The position numbers and the translations under genes are program-made. Positions 1-12,230 of a DNA stretch of 64,000 nt are shown here, piece by piece; the stretch's first letter is position 1, and each line of letters begins with the position of its first letter. The DNA is from Straminergon stramineum (lineage: Eukaryota; Streptophyta; Bryopsida; Hypnales; Calliergonaceae): NCBI GenBank assembly GCA_963920665.1, contig OY987268.1:14882501-14946500 (forward strand), given 5' to 3'. The notes under the pieces are model-generated. The model saw only the letters and a program-made list of their open reading frames with translations, did no database searches and was not told where the DNA came from.

Positions 1-2059
1 ATGGAGGGGAGTCATGAGGAGTAATGTGCACTTATTACCCTATTGTAATCCCATTGTGCTTTATCTCCTTAAATACCAAGTGTTTGAATTTTGAACAACA
101 AATGAACCCAAACAAAATCCAAGCTTGCAAAAAATCACATTAAGAGGGAATTGAATCCATCAAGGGGCTATGAATTTTTTTACAAATTTTAGTAATAATT
201 GAAGTGAGTATGAGGTTGTCCACATCTTCATTCCTACCACCTTGTAGAACTACTAAAAGTTGATAGTGGCTATTTGGCATATGGAAATTTATTGGAGGCA
301 TGTGCTATCCTTCTTCTATGAGTATGCCAAGAAATTGTAGAGATGGATTGGGTAATGGAGGTGAGATTGTGGAGATCGATTGGATAATCATGCCAAATAC
401 TTGAGAGCCCATCATACAAATCTTGGCCAAATAGTGAGTTCAAAAAACTCTATTCACGCCAAATTTTTGCATTATAAAGCAGTCCTTTCAATTCTTAGGT
501 TCAATTTTTTCTAATTTTTGGACAAAGCTACCAAGCAACACCTCTCACTCCATCACGTAAGAGATTCAACTTAGAAAATATGAGTCTTTAAACCAACATG
601 TGAAAGTCATGAACACTTGAAGTATCAATTGAGGTATCAAGATACATTGCTAAGGCCTAAGCCAAAGGCCAAGGAGACTACACCTAAAGGTCAAACTAAA
701 TTCTATCCCACTCCACATGCACCTTCCTATACACATCATTAACCTCTACAACATTAGGGCCAATGTATTTCTCCACATTTTGTTTCTCTTATGACATTGT
801 GAATAAAGTCGAAGGTAGGCACCATCACAAAAGTCTTGGTGAAGCAATTCAAATGAATAGTGTATTGGGAAGAAAAAAGGTGGTGACAAGGGGATGTTTA
901 CTAGCCACTTATGGTTGCAATTTCTAAACATGCATTTTCCTCTTGGTGATTTTGTTTGTTTTTATTTTTATTTTCCCTACCCTTTTTTCATGCTTTAGTA
1001 GTAAATGTGCTTCTTCACTAATTTTCACCTAAAAAATTTGGGGTGACACCAAGGAAGAGTAGGAACCAATTAACTCCTTCTACATATTGAATACATCCAA
1101 GCTCCTTTGGCATGTCATTTTGGCCACATAAGAGCATTGTCAATGTAGGTCATGTTCCAATCCATGCCAAAAGCCATATGACAAGCTTAGACTTGGGTGC
1201 TTTTCAATGAGGCAACAATATCTCCACTTTGTCCTTCTTAATGAGCTTAGTAAAAAGTCAAACCCCTTGAAATCAACTAAATATTCTTTTCATTTACTAT
1301 TTTTCCTCTTCAAATTTCTATATCTAATGAGAATCAAGATTGAAAAATGATCTCATGAGACATGTGAGAAATTGTCTATGCTCCTCAGACTAAAAGGCCA
1401 AGAGGTATTTTTAAAGTGAGCTCTACTGTTAAAGTGCCTATGCCATGACCAAACACAATGGAAGTCAATTCACAACCTTCCCGCTCTCCTACCGTCCTAG
1501 GTTCATTTGGAGAGACAAGGGGTGGTGATGCTCTAATGGTGGAGACGCTTTGAATGGTTGGGGTGAAGAGAATCCCCTCGCTTGGCCACTCCAAGTTATT
1601 CCAAGGGTGCAAGTAAGTAAAAAAAAAGCCCCCTATTTTGTGCTTGTAAACTTTACCTTTTTCACCTCCTCCATCTACTTTGGGGCATCTGATTGCAAAT
1701 ATGAATTTCAGAGTTTGCAAATTTTATCATGCGTGGAAAATAAAAAATTTCAGCGTTTCCGGGCGAGGGGGTCAGTCAGTTCATCCCGGCCCTCTCAAAC
1801 TGCCATCAGACGTGTGGCACTGGCAGTAAAAGTGACGGGAGGAGAGGGTTCAGATCTGTGAAGACGTGTTGAGAGAGACGGACACAGCTCTGTCCCCGTC
1901 TTCGGTGACGCAGTTCACGGGTAGCGGAGACACGAGCGGCAATCCACATTTGCTGCTCTTGGTGGTGCCCAATTTCCTCTCACGCCTATCGAATCTGACC
2001 TGAGCTAGGTCCCCCCCGCTGCGTAATTCCCGTCTCCTCTCGTCTCTGCTCTCGTCGTC
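1..2059. other. AT-rich intergenic spacer
   Basis: I see no supportable gene here. Open frames are short, lack family signatures and mostly lack an ATG start. The last 250 bases become GC-richer and are probably promoter and 5' leader of the Mpv17 gene that starts at 2060. Confidence 0.6.
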
Positions 2060-4004
2060 ATGGATGGCGGATGGCCTGGCCCTGGCAGCCTGTCTTTCCG
2101 CCTCTCCCATTTGCTGGGCGCGGCTTCACTCCCGGGGGGACCCCGACACGCTACTGCTGGCGATGCGGTGCTGGGCGAGGACGGTCGCCCTGGCAAGCCC
2201 CGCAAGTCGGCGCGCTTTCCTCTCAAGGCCGCGCTCACGGCCAGCGTCTTAGCCACCACGGGCGACACCGTGGCGCAGCTTTACGATCGCTACAAGAAGC
2301 GCAAGGCGGTTGAGGAGCAGTCGCCGCAGGGAATGGTGGAAGGTGCGGGGTCCGCCTCTGCGCTTGTAAATCAGGTGATTGGCTAGTTGGTTTCTCGGCT
2401 TGCCTAGTTTTCTTGCCAATTTCGATTGGTTCGGATGATTCCGTCACAAGACCAATGGCGCCAGTTTTAGGGTAGCAGATCCGAATGCTTTGTCCCCTTA
2501 TGCCCTTAAGTTATTTTCGTAATGCGAGGGTGCGCGGCTGGCGCTTAGATGATACCGACCGATAGGCAGATGTCGTTGGCTATCTTGATTTCCGGAACTG
2601 GTTCGCGGCAAGGAATGTAGTGATGGGTGCTTTCCCCTCTTGGTACATTGTTGTCTAGCTTACTCCCGGAAGGTCCTGAATTTCATATTAGAAAGTGGTT
2701 GTTACAATTTTATATTAGAAAGTGCTATGGCCGAGTTAGTGATTACAGTCAGAATGTCAATTTGAACAAAAGTTCCTCAATTCTCATCTATTGTTGGAGG
2801 GGCGTGAATGCGTTGGATTGTTGGATTTCGATACATCATTCAAGAAGGCGACTGCGTGTCCATTTAGGTGTTGCCTTCTGTATCCTGCCATTCACCTTTT
2901 GTCCACAGAAGTATGATATGTGGTATGCGTGAAGGCTGCAGATGGTGTGACTCTTTGGGATCATGATTGGCAAAGATCGGCTCGCATGGCGAGTTATGGA
3001 TTTTTTATCTACGGGCCATTGTCCCAGTTGTGGTATGAAGTTCTTGATCACTTCATGCCAGTGAAGAATCTAACGAACCTCTCACTCAAGGTACTTATGA
3101 TAATTTTTCCCGAAAGTGCCTCCATCATTCTACTCTCATTCTAACTTTCGCATCCAGACTTCTGCCGACTACCCTCAATATGTTTTGATCGTCATGGAGC
3201 ACCTAGATTTAGTAGAAGCTCAGAGGCATGATGCTTTCCTGTATGCTTGTCCATTAAGGGCACCTGAGTTTATTTTAATATTCTAGCCAGGAAAATTGAG
3301 ATGTGTAAATAGCTTGTCTTTGCCATTTGATTCTTAGTGAAAGGTATCTGAGGTTGATCCATTGCAGTTGTAAGTCTGGTTGTCTTTCAGGTCTACAAGG
3401 TGCTCATATTTGAGATTTTGTATTCACAGGTGGTTGCCAACCAGGTGATATTGGGACCCATTGTTATCACGCTTGTCTTTGCGTGGAACAAACTTTGGGA
3501 AGGCCGTCTAGAGCAACTTCCTGAGCTTTACCGCACTCGCGCACTGCAGACTCTTCTTGATGGTGCGTATGTTCAAGTTTAAAGTATTTTACCCCTCCAG
3601 TATGAACTGTTGCTACAAAAATAACGTCACAAATCCGTGTTATGCTTCGTGTATGTCATATTATGCTTAATATTGCCTTTTGTCTTCTTTGCTTACATTA
3701 TCTCTTCTCTGATCAGGTTGGAAGTTCTGGATACCAGCAAGTGTCCTCAATTTTGGGTATGTTCACACTCAATATTTACTCTTCGCTGGTGAAAATTGAG
3801 AGATTATAGGAGTTAAGATGTGACTTCTTGTCGCTGTGAAAATAAATCTTCCGCTAACTCATCAAATCGTATGTTTGCAGTTTGATTCCCCTACAGGCTC
3901 GAGTGGCGTTCATGTCATCATGTTCCATCTTTTGGAATTTTTATCTTTCAAATACCATGACTGCAGGCAAGGGGAGTGCCTTACCTCGAAGCAAGTCAGA
4001 GTAG
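2060..4004 (+). CDS. Mpv17/PMP22 family membrane protein
   Basis: Small multi-pass organelle membrane protein of the Mpv17/PMP22 family (peroxisome, mitochondrion or plastid inner envelope in plants; the exact transport role is unsettled). Inferred exons: 2060-2374, 2935-3090, 3430-3562, 3717-3756, 3881-4004, giving about 255 residues. Signatures seen: GDTVAQ at residues 68-73, RMASYGFFIYGP from about residue 122, NQVILGP near 161, FAWN, then WIPASVLNF, PLQARVAF and WNFYLS near the C terminus, in family order. The last three junctions join in phase and recreate the family sequence. The start of exon 2 is least certain, because its acceptor (GAAG at 2931-2934) was chosen only to keep frame. 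The first 50 residues are basic and glycine-rich and may be a targeting peptide. Confidence 0.85.
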
Positions 4005-6777
4005 CCCATATTGCATCGTTTTTCTCCCATCACCGGAGGAGCTTAAACTTCACCTGTGCCTGATTCTGTCTGCTGGATTAATTGACTATTCTGGTTCATT
4101 GCTCCATCAACTTCTAGAGTTGGGCTTTGTAGTATCAGGGAACGGACTAGTAATTTTCTAGCAGGCATCAATTTCCTGTCTACTAGAGGTTGGAGTATGA
4201 TGCTCATTGGCTCACTTGATCCTTCAACAATTGGAGAAATCCGCCTACTCTGTGACCTTGCAGGGAAGTTGGAAGAGTTCACAAGAGGTGAAGTTTTTCG
4301 TTGATTCTTTTGGGCTTCGTTGCTACCGGTAGCAAATTTATGATCGGGTTCTCTGGGGTTGGTGCCATGAAGCTGTGCTGCCAGTTGTTAATGAGTGTTG
4401 TATTTGTGGGAATGCAAGTTCAAGCATCGGATTTTTTGTAATTTATGAAGAAACGGTTATTTTTGCTTTAACCAAGTAACCCTTAACCCCTCAAGGCCTA
4501 AGGAGCCTGTTTTGGGCTTCTCACCTGTTCAACAGGTCAAAGTTATAACTTCATTTTCCTACATTCTCAGAAGTATATCTAAGTGAATTTCTTATTACAA
4601 TGTTCATATTGAAGGGGGAATTTCAAAAGTACGATTGACATCATGTAATAAGCTTGATGTACAATACATACTGTCAATCAAAGTTCAAATTTGTGAAAAA
4701 AGTACAGAAACTGCTGGGTCCTTGAGGGGTTAATGCCTTGTCAATGTGTATATGTGCCTAATAACATAATCGGATAGAAGCAATATTGATGTTCCCTTGA
4801 AGATACATGAATGTTCTTGGGAAATGTTCCCAATACAATTAAAGATTGTCACATGGCATAGGCAATTGTAGAATTTGTACATAAGGATTGTATAAATGTA
4901 ATTTAATAAGCTTGAAAGTCTGAGTTTTGGGTTATCAAAACTATTTTGGTTGTTCATGTAAGAAAATTTCTATTGTACATTGATGATGTCTATTTCATAT
5001 CATTTTTGACCTTCAAGAGTTGGGTCCCTATGCAACCCTTGCATTGAAGCCTTATATAGTGCTATGAACTATTTGAAATAAATTTAAACTCTTAAATTGA
5101 AGCTTATCTTCAAATTTGATAGCATTTTAAATAATGCCATTGTAAAAAGACATTTCAATCTTCATATTTCAGAATGTTTTGTTAGTCCTTATTTGTTGGT
5201 CATAGAAAGTAGTTCTTTGTGAAATCATTCTTTACAAATTACTTTGAATGTCAAAAAATATTCACAAAATTTTGTATTGATGTTACTTATGAATCAAAAC
5301 GTAAGAAATGTAAATTTAAAGAATTTTCATCTTTTGAAATGAGAAAAATAGAATTGAATCTAAAGTCATCTACTCATAAATGAAGTGGTTGAATCCCAAA
5401 AAGTTTTATAAATATCAATCTAGAACTTACACCCAATTAGTATTGAACCACTACTTTGTGATGAGTCATAAGCTACAAAAGTGAACTTGAGTCCACCCTA
5501 TCCAATTTACTTTTTCTAACTATAACTTTAGTAAGCAAATCACATTAAAGGAGAATACCTCCATTTGACTTGAGAGTGAAAATATGAGTCAAATGATAGG
5601 ATGAGGTGGCCTTGTCATTTGCCTTGGCTAATAAGTAAATGTATGAGTCAAGATTTCTTCAAGACAATGAACAACACTATGTTCTTTTGAAAGGTATGTT
5701 TGCACCTCCTATGAACATTATAAGAACAGTTACACCACTTATTGGCATTAGAAGTAGCAATGTGAGAGTAATCCAAAATAATACCTAAATGAGATCCTCA
5801 CATTAATACCTCCTAGTATTTAAATGTGAACATCATTACACACAATAGAATAAATCATGAAGTAATCTAGACTTGCTTTGGAGATGCAAGCTAAACTTAA
5901 ACTATCATACCCCAAGTTAAATGCATTGTGGTCCACTACTTCATCTTAAATTAAGCTCTAAACTCATGGTTCTTGTCTTGAGTTACAATCCCTAGTCTCA
6001 CATCCCACTTGCTTGCTTAGGAGTTCTCATTAGTGGAAGCAAAACTAAGAAAGAAACTCAAAGTGCTCCATTTTGTACCAAAGACGAGTTTGATCACTAG
6101 TTCTCTATTTTTTGCTATTCAACGGAGAAGAACTGCTACCCCAGTTTCCTCCCACTACACGATTAACTCTAATGTATTCTACTTTTATTGGCACATCAAA
6201 ATGTGCACGATATCCCATCCTATCAAATGTTGAACCCAGCACCAGGAATCTGGGTGGCATTGGAGCTTTAGACTCTGCAGAAGACTGAATCGCAAATCAT
6301 AAATTAACATTTCAAGCCTCAGGAAAGGTCGAAGCACACTGTGGCATGCCTCCAAATCCACGCACTAACAACTTGAACCACCCCGTCCTCTGAATCTTAA
6401 TACTTAAAGCTCGTGGCATATTCCCTCAAGAAAAGAGAAGAGGAAATTGACTGCAAATGAAAATGAACAAATATAACTGTAACTGCTGCCAAGTAGTATA
6501 TATGTCGAATCCCTTCGAAATAATCGACAGAAAGTAAAGCGAATGCTTACACAAGGTGCTTTCAACACCTGGTAACTATATGAATTGAAAGCTTGCACTC
6601 TTCAAATTGAGCAACCACTTTTGGAAAAACAAACCCACCTGAGATGAACACATTCATATTGCTTATGCACACCTAACCATTGCAAGATAAAATATCACAG
6701 ATTCCACCAAAAAAACGCATGAGCCTGAAACTTTCAGAATCACTAGATTCACAAGTTTCACCTACTACTTCCTCGCT
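4005..6777. other. Intergenic spacer with small MITEs
   Basis: No gene seen. It holds a short TTAA-bounded element (4487-4729). A second possible MITE lies near 5690-5835: its left end shares AAGGTATGTTTGCAC with the element in the adenosine kinase intron at 18995. The rest is AT-rich and unremarkable. Confidence 0.6.
4487..4729. mobile_element. TTAA-bounded MITE, copy 1
   Basis: A 243-bp segment with perfect 10-bp inverted ends (CCCCTCAAGG) between two TTAA tetranucleotides (4483-4486 and 4730-4733). No coding capacity. TTAA target sites with ends starting CCC are the piggyBac pattern; assignment to that superfamily is inference. Confidence 0.7.
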
Positions 6778-8465
6778 CTAATCCCTCTCACCACCAAGCT
6801 TCTTTCTGTCAGATCCGCGCTCTTTCCGATCATAATCTCGACTCCGTTCTTTCCGTGAACTCCTCCCGTCGCGATCCTCCTTGCGACGTCCTTCATCAGC
6901 GTAGTCGCTATCATCCCTTCGCGATCTCCTCTCGGCGTGATCCTTCCTGAGATGTCCTTCATCGGCGTCGTCACTACCATCCCTTCGTGATCTTCTCTCG
7001 CCACGATCCTTCTTGTGACGTCCTGCATCAGCGTCTTCACCATCATCCTTTCGCGACCTTCTCTCGTCACGATCCTTCCTGCGATGTCCCTCATCGGCTT
7101 CATCGCTGACATCTCTCCTCGATCGTTTGTTCTCATCCTTCTTTTCTCTAAGATCTTCAAAATCACCATCTTCGATAGCCCGTTTCGTCTCTCTTCTCCT
7201 CTCTGTGTGGTCCTTACGGTGTCGACTCCTGCTGTGTTTGTGGCCAGAATCGGTTTCTTCATTACTAGACGGGTCAATGTCCGATGAACCCTTTGTCCGT
7301 CGAGAACTGTGACGATGACTTGAACTCTTCTTATTGTCGGAACGCCTATGCTTCCGGCGCCTCTTCTTTTCCCGTGAATCGTCTGAGGTCTCATCGCTCG
7401 GTTCAGTTGAAAAATCCCTCCTGTTCTTCGAACTTCTCGACTTTCTCAATGAAGATTTTGATTTCTTGGATTCCGGCCTTTTCCGGTCAATTACTGCGGT
7501 CTTCCCTGTCTTCTTACTTCTTCCCAACCTTGCCAGGGCTCTTTCCATCTCCGAGTCCTCGTCACTGTCAGATATTTCCGACTCCTCCGAAGACGAAGAT
7601 GCTGCAATCAGATTGCTGGCCCCTTCAAACTTCGCACCAGTTCTTTCCCTCTCAAGGGCTGCAACTGCTGCCGCTGCTGCTTCCTCTTTTGCAGTAAGAA
7701 AATTTCTGCACTGAAAAGTAAGGTGACCTACCCGTCCACACTTTTGGCAAGAACCTCGTGCCTCGTCTGCATTTGATCCCGTCAGACGAGCCAACGCCAG
7801 AAGACCTGTAAAAAACAGAGATGCATACCGTAAAGCTCCGCAAGTCAATATACTGATGCAACACCGACTTAGAGCTAGAAACTAACATCGCCAAGCCCTG
7901 TGATGAAAAAAGGTGGCATTTATTTCTGGCCCCTTTCAAGCGTGCAAATAAGGACATTAGTAGACAACCAGGGGGCGAAAATAATGTCAAGTACGGGTCC
8001 GAAAATATAAGTTCTGGCTTAAAATCCAGCAAAAAAAGTAGTAGCAAGGACCGAATCAGCAGTCAGAGGGAGTTGGACGCCAGCAGGGTGTGTGCAGGTG
8101 GATTAATGCCGCGACTGAAGAGGATCAATTCTACGTTTCTCGAAATTCACCACATCTGCCTTACTACCACACGGTAATCAATAACAGGACAAAACCTTCT
8201 ATGCACACAGTATCTGAAATTACAGGGTCGTAAGGTATAATTTCTAACCTTGAAAAGAATCATATGCATTTTGCTCATCGGTAGCAGTTGCACCGCCTCC
8301 AGCAGCAGGGTCTGGTGCGCTCCGGTCATCCTGACGTTGTACTTTGTCCGGTGCATAAGGATCGTACCCAATAGCACTCTGCCAGATACCGTGAGTCTGA
8401 AGAGCTGCACTTGAATGAACCCGATTGTTTGCGGGCATCCGCACCCGGCCTGCCGTAGCCGGCAT
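6778..8465 (-). CDS. CXIP4: CXIP4-like CCHC zinc-knuckle protein
   Basis: Homologue of plant CAX-interacting protein 4, a nuclear/cytosolic zinc-knuckle protein first described as an activator of vacuolar H+/cation exchangers. Two exons, 8465-8249 and 7805-6778, join in phase to 414 residues. The N terminus (MPATAGRVRMPANNRVHSSA, GIWQSAIGYDPYAP) is nearly identical to what I recall of the Arabidopsis protein. The CCHC knuckle is C92-x2-C95-x4-H100-x4-C105. An acidic/serine stretch follows (SSSSEESEISDSDEDSE), then a long Lys/Arg/Glu/Asp/Ser tail with four 22-residue repeats (about residues 296-383). The tail is low-complexity and probably disordered. Three AAACCCTA motifs lie within 190 bp upstream of the start. 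Long open frames on both strands across exon 2 are shadows of its codon bias. Confidence 0.93.
6873..7136 (-). repeat. Four 66-bp tandem repeats inside CXIP4
   Basis: GATCCT recurs at 6873, 6939, 7005 and 7071, exactly 66 bp apart, with strong similarity between units. Each unit encodes 22 residues of the type RRSR(R/K)D..D.AD.G..(R/K)(K/E)D. The repeat is in frame, so copy number can change without breaking the protein. Confidence 0.92.
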
Positions 8466-9030
8466 CTTGCTCCTTCCGAAATTTAACTAACCCACTGGAT
8501 CCAACAAAGCCACAGATGCCGCACATATATACTCAGAACTGTCAAACCCTACTCAAACCCTAAATAGAACAACACTTCGCTTACTGCAGGGTATGACTTT
8601 AAAGAAAATTGTACAAACAATAATCCTTACAAAACCCACTCAAACCCTAACGACTATGCGGACAGAGCAGGCTTCACAATAGGCCCGCGCACATGAACAA
8701 GAAACGGGCCTGCGTAATATATCTGCCCCCGAAACTGCCTGCTTCGCCTTGCCTTGTCCAGTCCTCACCCAACCCTCACCACTCCAGCCGCAATACCCGC
8801 GCGACGTTGGACCCAATGGTCCGTCCGCCTCAACTTCCACCGAGCTGGCTCCGCAGTCCGCACGATTCACCCGTCGAGAGAAAAAGGTACCCTCAGAAAC
8901 ACTCAATGCTCAATTGCTCATCAGTCTTCGGGGAAAAAGGAAGCCATGTGCCCTTAAGGCAGGCACTTGGGCCCTTCGGGTGTTTCAATTTTTTGAATCT
9001 TGATGGAAAGAAGGAAAGGGAATTTCTTGT
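8466..9030. other. CXIP4 promoter/leader region
   Basis: Intergenic stretch 5' of the minus-strand CXIP4 gene with gene-like base composition. Open frames on both strands here (for example 8693-9073 and 8640-8906) carry no recognisable domain and are not annotated. Confidence 0.5.
8544..8649. promoter_or_regulatory. Telo-box cluster upstream of CXIP4
   Basis: Three AAACCCTA motifs at 8544-8551, 8555-8562 and 8642-8649, within 190 bp upstream of the CXIP4 start. In Arabidopsis such telo-boxes occur in promoters of translation and cell-growth genes; a role here is inference. Confidence 0.5.
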
Positions 9031-9032
9031 AA

Positions 9033-9241
9033 CCCTAGTGACCGTGGAAATGCTCACTTTTGGAACCGTGTGACATCATCTACTTTAAAAAAAACAAAAA
9101 TATTCATTGGAAGTCATACTACTGTAGAAGACCTACCCTTTTCTCTCAAAATTCCGAGGTTGAATAGTCGTAGTTTTGTCCTACATGGAGAGATTCTTTG
9201 TCATCCATCGGACACAATACATTCGCTTTGATGTTTAAGGG
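9033..9241. repeat. 205-bp repeat, copy A
   Basis: The conserved part is 9037-9241 (205 bp), followed directly by TTAA. It is clearly similar to copy B just downstream and to copy C at 43568-43772, sharing GTGACATCATCTACT with B. The left side reads TAACCCTAGTGACC, so it may be a TTAA element with a mutated left site. Confidence 0.7.
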
Positions 9242-9245
9242 TTAA

Positions 9246-9460
9246 AGGACAAATTGGTGACCATGTAAATCATGACTTTTGGAACTATGTGACATCATCT
9301 ACTATAAAAAAACCAAAAACATTCATTGGGAGTCAAACTATTGTAGAAGATCTCCCCTTTCCACCCCTAATTTTGAGGATGAGGAGTTGCATTTCTATCT
9401 TGCACAAGAGAATTTCTTGTCATTAATCAGACAAAAAATGGTTGCTACGTCATTTAGAGG
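9246..9460. repeat. 205-bp repeat, copy B
   Basis: The conserved part is 9256-9460 (205 bp), again followed by TTAA (9461-9464). It lies head-to-tail with copy A, sharing the TTAA at 9242-9245. Shared blocks with copy C include TTTTGAGGATGA. Confidence 0.7.
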
Positions 9461-9464
9461 TTAA

Positions 9465-10430
9465 AACCTCCACAATAAGGAGATCATTCACCTTACAAGT
9501 TGTAGTGATCTATACATTAAATTAGGTTGTTTGTTTTGTCAGTTAGGGTGAGAGCTCTAGAACTATGCGTCACATAATCACTTTCATGGTACCACTAGAA
9601 AGTAATCTAAAAGGAGGGTGCAGAGACTTTGTTTTGTGGCATTCTAATTCATGGTGGAAAAAATATTGAATTTCAAAGTTTATATAATTAGAAAAATAAA
9701 AAAATTACTATTACTTGAAAATAATTCATTATATTGTAGGAATAGCAAAAGGCATACTAGTTGACCGTACGGTACTTGGTTCCAAGAATATGAGTTATAT
9801 ATTATATTAATGCAAAGTATACACTATTGGATTGATAATTCAACAATAAGCATCTTTTACTTGAATGTAATTTTAGATGAATTTTAGCATCTACAACTTT
9901 ATGCGTTGAAACCTAAACCCTAAACCCTAAAATATTTGAAAATATTTGACCATTTTGTAATTCATTCTCATATGTGAAGGAGTTGCAAGAATGATTCAAA
10001 TTGGGAAAGCTATTTGACTCAAACCAAGTATTAATTTTTGTCATTATCATATACCTCAATTCCTCGAACATTTTTTTGTCAAATATTCAAAAAACCCATG
10101 TTGCAGACTTGTTGCTTTTAAAAGTTAAAGAGGTCTATGCCATATTTAAGTACTTTTGGTCTTTAGGGAGAAAATTGGACTATGTTGTGGTACAATTCAT
10201 TGGGAGATCTTCCAATATAAGGATTTTGGAGACCATAATGCCTCCCAAAGTGCAAAGAAAAGATATATGCATGTAATGATTAAAGTGAATCATCAGAAAA
10301 TATCTCGATGGAGGGCAATTCTAAGAAATTGGGATTGAAAGAATTGCAAGAAACCAATGAAAACCGGATTTCTTCAACTCAAATAATTGTAAGCATTAAT
10401 ATTGGCATGTTAGAATTTCCCCAAGGAATT
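9465..10430. other. Intergenic spacer
   Basis: No gene seen. It contains a short interstitial telomere-like run, CTAAACCCTAAACCCTAA, near 9913-9930. The open frame at 10001-10276 has no recognisable domain. Confidence 0.5.
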
Positions 10431-11260
10431 TGAGATTGGGAGATCTCATGATATAATTCCTACGAGATTGAGTGGACTGACTTTGTTTTCAAAGTCCTAG
10501 CTGATCAGTTCTTGCTACCCCACTTGGTAGGCTCCTTGAAGATGAAAGGAAAGATTCCAAATTTGCCATGAAATTGGCAAGATCAATACAAGTTAAATTG
10601 AGGCCTTGCAACCACAGCCATGAACATCACTTTCATAATGAATCTCTTGCTTTTGAAGATGGGGTGCAGTGGCTCCTCACCAGGCACCAAGTAATACCTA
10701 TTGTTAGTCTTCGTGATGTAAAACCACTTCTCGTCTAGGTGAAGAGAGTCCATCTTGTCTTTGAATTTTCTTGGCAAGCTTGGGTCTAACATTCTAAGGC
10801 AAAATTTCAAGTGGTCAACCTTGTTTGCATCCATCAAGGAGGACTTGATTGCATTAATGTGGGGCTGTAATTCACCCTCCCTAGTGCGATGGTGGATAGT
10901 CATAGAGGAAACACCTAGATGGAATGTTAACAACTACATGTTCTATTGTAAGTTCAAAGGAATCGCCTTCACATCGTTGGTGTCCAAATTGAGCTTCTTC
11001 CAACCAAAACGACCAAGCTTGTGGGAAGACACATCTACGACAATGTTACCCTCAGCCTATGATTGCACCGCTAGTTTCTAAATGACAAAGGTTGCCTCCG
11101 TTGCTCTCCCGAATTTCTCAACAGTTGCCTTGATGGCACCATATTTAAGCGTCCTAGGCTTATTTGGGTTCGTCTATCAAGCTAAACAAAACTATATCAC
11201 TACCTGTTGATTTGTCAAGTTGGTCTTTTTACGTCTATCAATGGCAACATTTAGTGGAAT
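10430..11260 (-). pseudogene. Decayed plant mariner-like transposase
   Basis: Minus-strand remnant of a plant mariner-like (Tc1/mariner) transposase. Read from 11260 down with frame changes and stops, it keeps the family order: KYGAIKATVEKFG (helix-turn-helix region, near 11140), GRFGWKKLNLD near 11000, IPLNLQ, then the longest open piece (10933-10583) with LGVSSMTIHHR, LKFCLRMLDP, HLDEKWFYITKTNNRYYLVP and KVMFMAVVARPQF. GKFGIFPF and a degraded TK(S/P)-type motif follow to about 10470. HLDEKWF carries the first catalytic Asp. Several stops and frameshifts make it inactive. Terminal repeats were not located. Confidence 0.88.
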
Positions 11261-11643
11261 GAGCTACATAGGACCACCGCGGATTTCATGCTCATGAATG
11301 CAAGAACCCTCAAGTAAGACAAGTTGAGACGTTTGGGCAATGTGGAGATAATAGGAATTCTGATTGACATGCACTCCTTTTTCTTTTTTTTTGAAACAAA
11401 TGGAAATCCATTACAAAACCTCAAAATACACAACAGCCAAGCCAGAGGCTGGACAGAAAAAGAGAAACCAATAACAGGCCAAGGGCCATGAAGAACATAA
11501 CCTACAAGAAGGAGCAAGAAGGAGGCCCTTGTCCATTCCAACTAATGGTATCTCCAACTCTAGCAGCAATGACTGGTGACTAGATTCAGATAAGATGAAA
11601 GTTCTTCCAGATTCGACTGCAATGTTCTTGGCGGTGATGAGTA

Positions 11644-11969
11644 AGGTAGGAGGCTCGAAATCCGCACAGGCTCTAAAACCGCACACCTCCTCCAATGTAC
11701 ACTATGTGTACGTGGGGTTTTTTCATCTTTCCAGGGATGTACCAACAATGTACATTGGAGGAGGTGTGCGGTTTTAGAGCCCTATGCCATTTTGACTTCA
11801 AAAACTCATAACTAATTCTACAAAACTCCAAAAAATATGAAACGACTTGGGTTAGATGTCAATTACTCTTGTCTTTCAAGAAAAATTTACTGAAAAATAT
11901 TTCAATAAGTTTCACCTCCCCAAAATTCAGTTTTAGCTCTTAGATGGGCGCTTTATGAACCTCCTACCT
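11644..11969. mobile_element. TA-target MITE, copy 1
   Basis: A 326-bp element with ends AGGTAGGAGGCTC (left) and the complement of AGGTAGGAGGTTC (right). It has TA on the left and TT, probably a mutated TA, on the right. Its interior matches the copy at 38284-38697, for example GAAACGACTTG and CTTAGATG near the right end. The TA target suggests the Tc1/mariner superfamily. It also contains the hairpin at 11669-11781. Confidence 0.75.
11669..11781. repeat. Perfect 32-bp inverted repeat (hairpin)
   Basis: Arms 11669-11700 and 11750-11781 are perfect reverse complements, with a 49-base loop. Key part of the arm: CCGCACACCTCCTCCAATG. The arms are much better preserved than the surrounding MITE. 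Confidence 0.9.
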
Positions 11970-12230
11970 TTCTTCGACGAACTTAGAGAAGGGCTGCTCG
12001 GCTGGAGTCGAATCGACATGCACTCCTTGAGGCATGATGGAATGCAAATGTCGATCGCAAAAGCCACACACAAAACTTTCTGTGACAGCAAAGGTCTTCG
12101 ACCATGAAGCAACAAAAAAGATTTATATGCTCCCTGGATAGCCATGTAACCTCTTGAGAAAGCGTGTAGGCCTTCTATAAAAAAATGTTACCTATTGCAT
12201 TAGTGAGTTGACTTTCTCATTAACATGTTA

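Noticed and set aside
1385..1720. 111-residue minus-strand frame upstream of the Mpv17 gene
   Set aside because: No recognisable domain, no splice context and no ATG-based gene structure.
3391..3429. Extra coding segment before exon 3 of the Mpv17 gene, using the acceptor at 3390
   Set aside because: It would insert 13 residues between NLSLK and VVANQVILGP, where the family runs on without a gap. The acceptor at 3429 fits better.
6765..7394. 209-residue Met/Arg-rich frame on the minus strand
   Set aside because: It lies in another frame of CXIP4 exon 2. The 66-bp repeats keep alternate frames open, and the known protein family matches the other frame.
7284..7714. Plus-strand frames opposite CXIP4
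   Set aside because: Antisense shadows of the serine- and charged-residue-rich exon; no signature and no plant homologue known to me.
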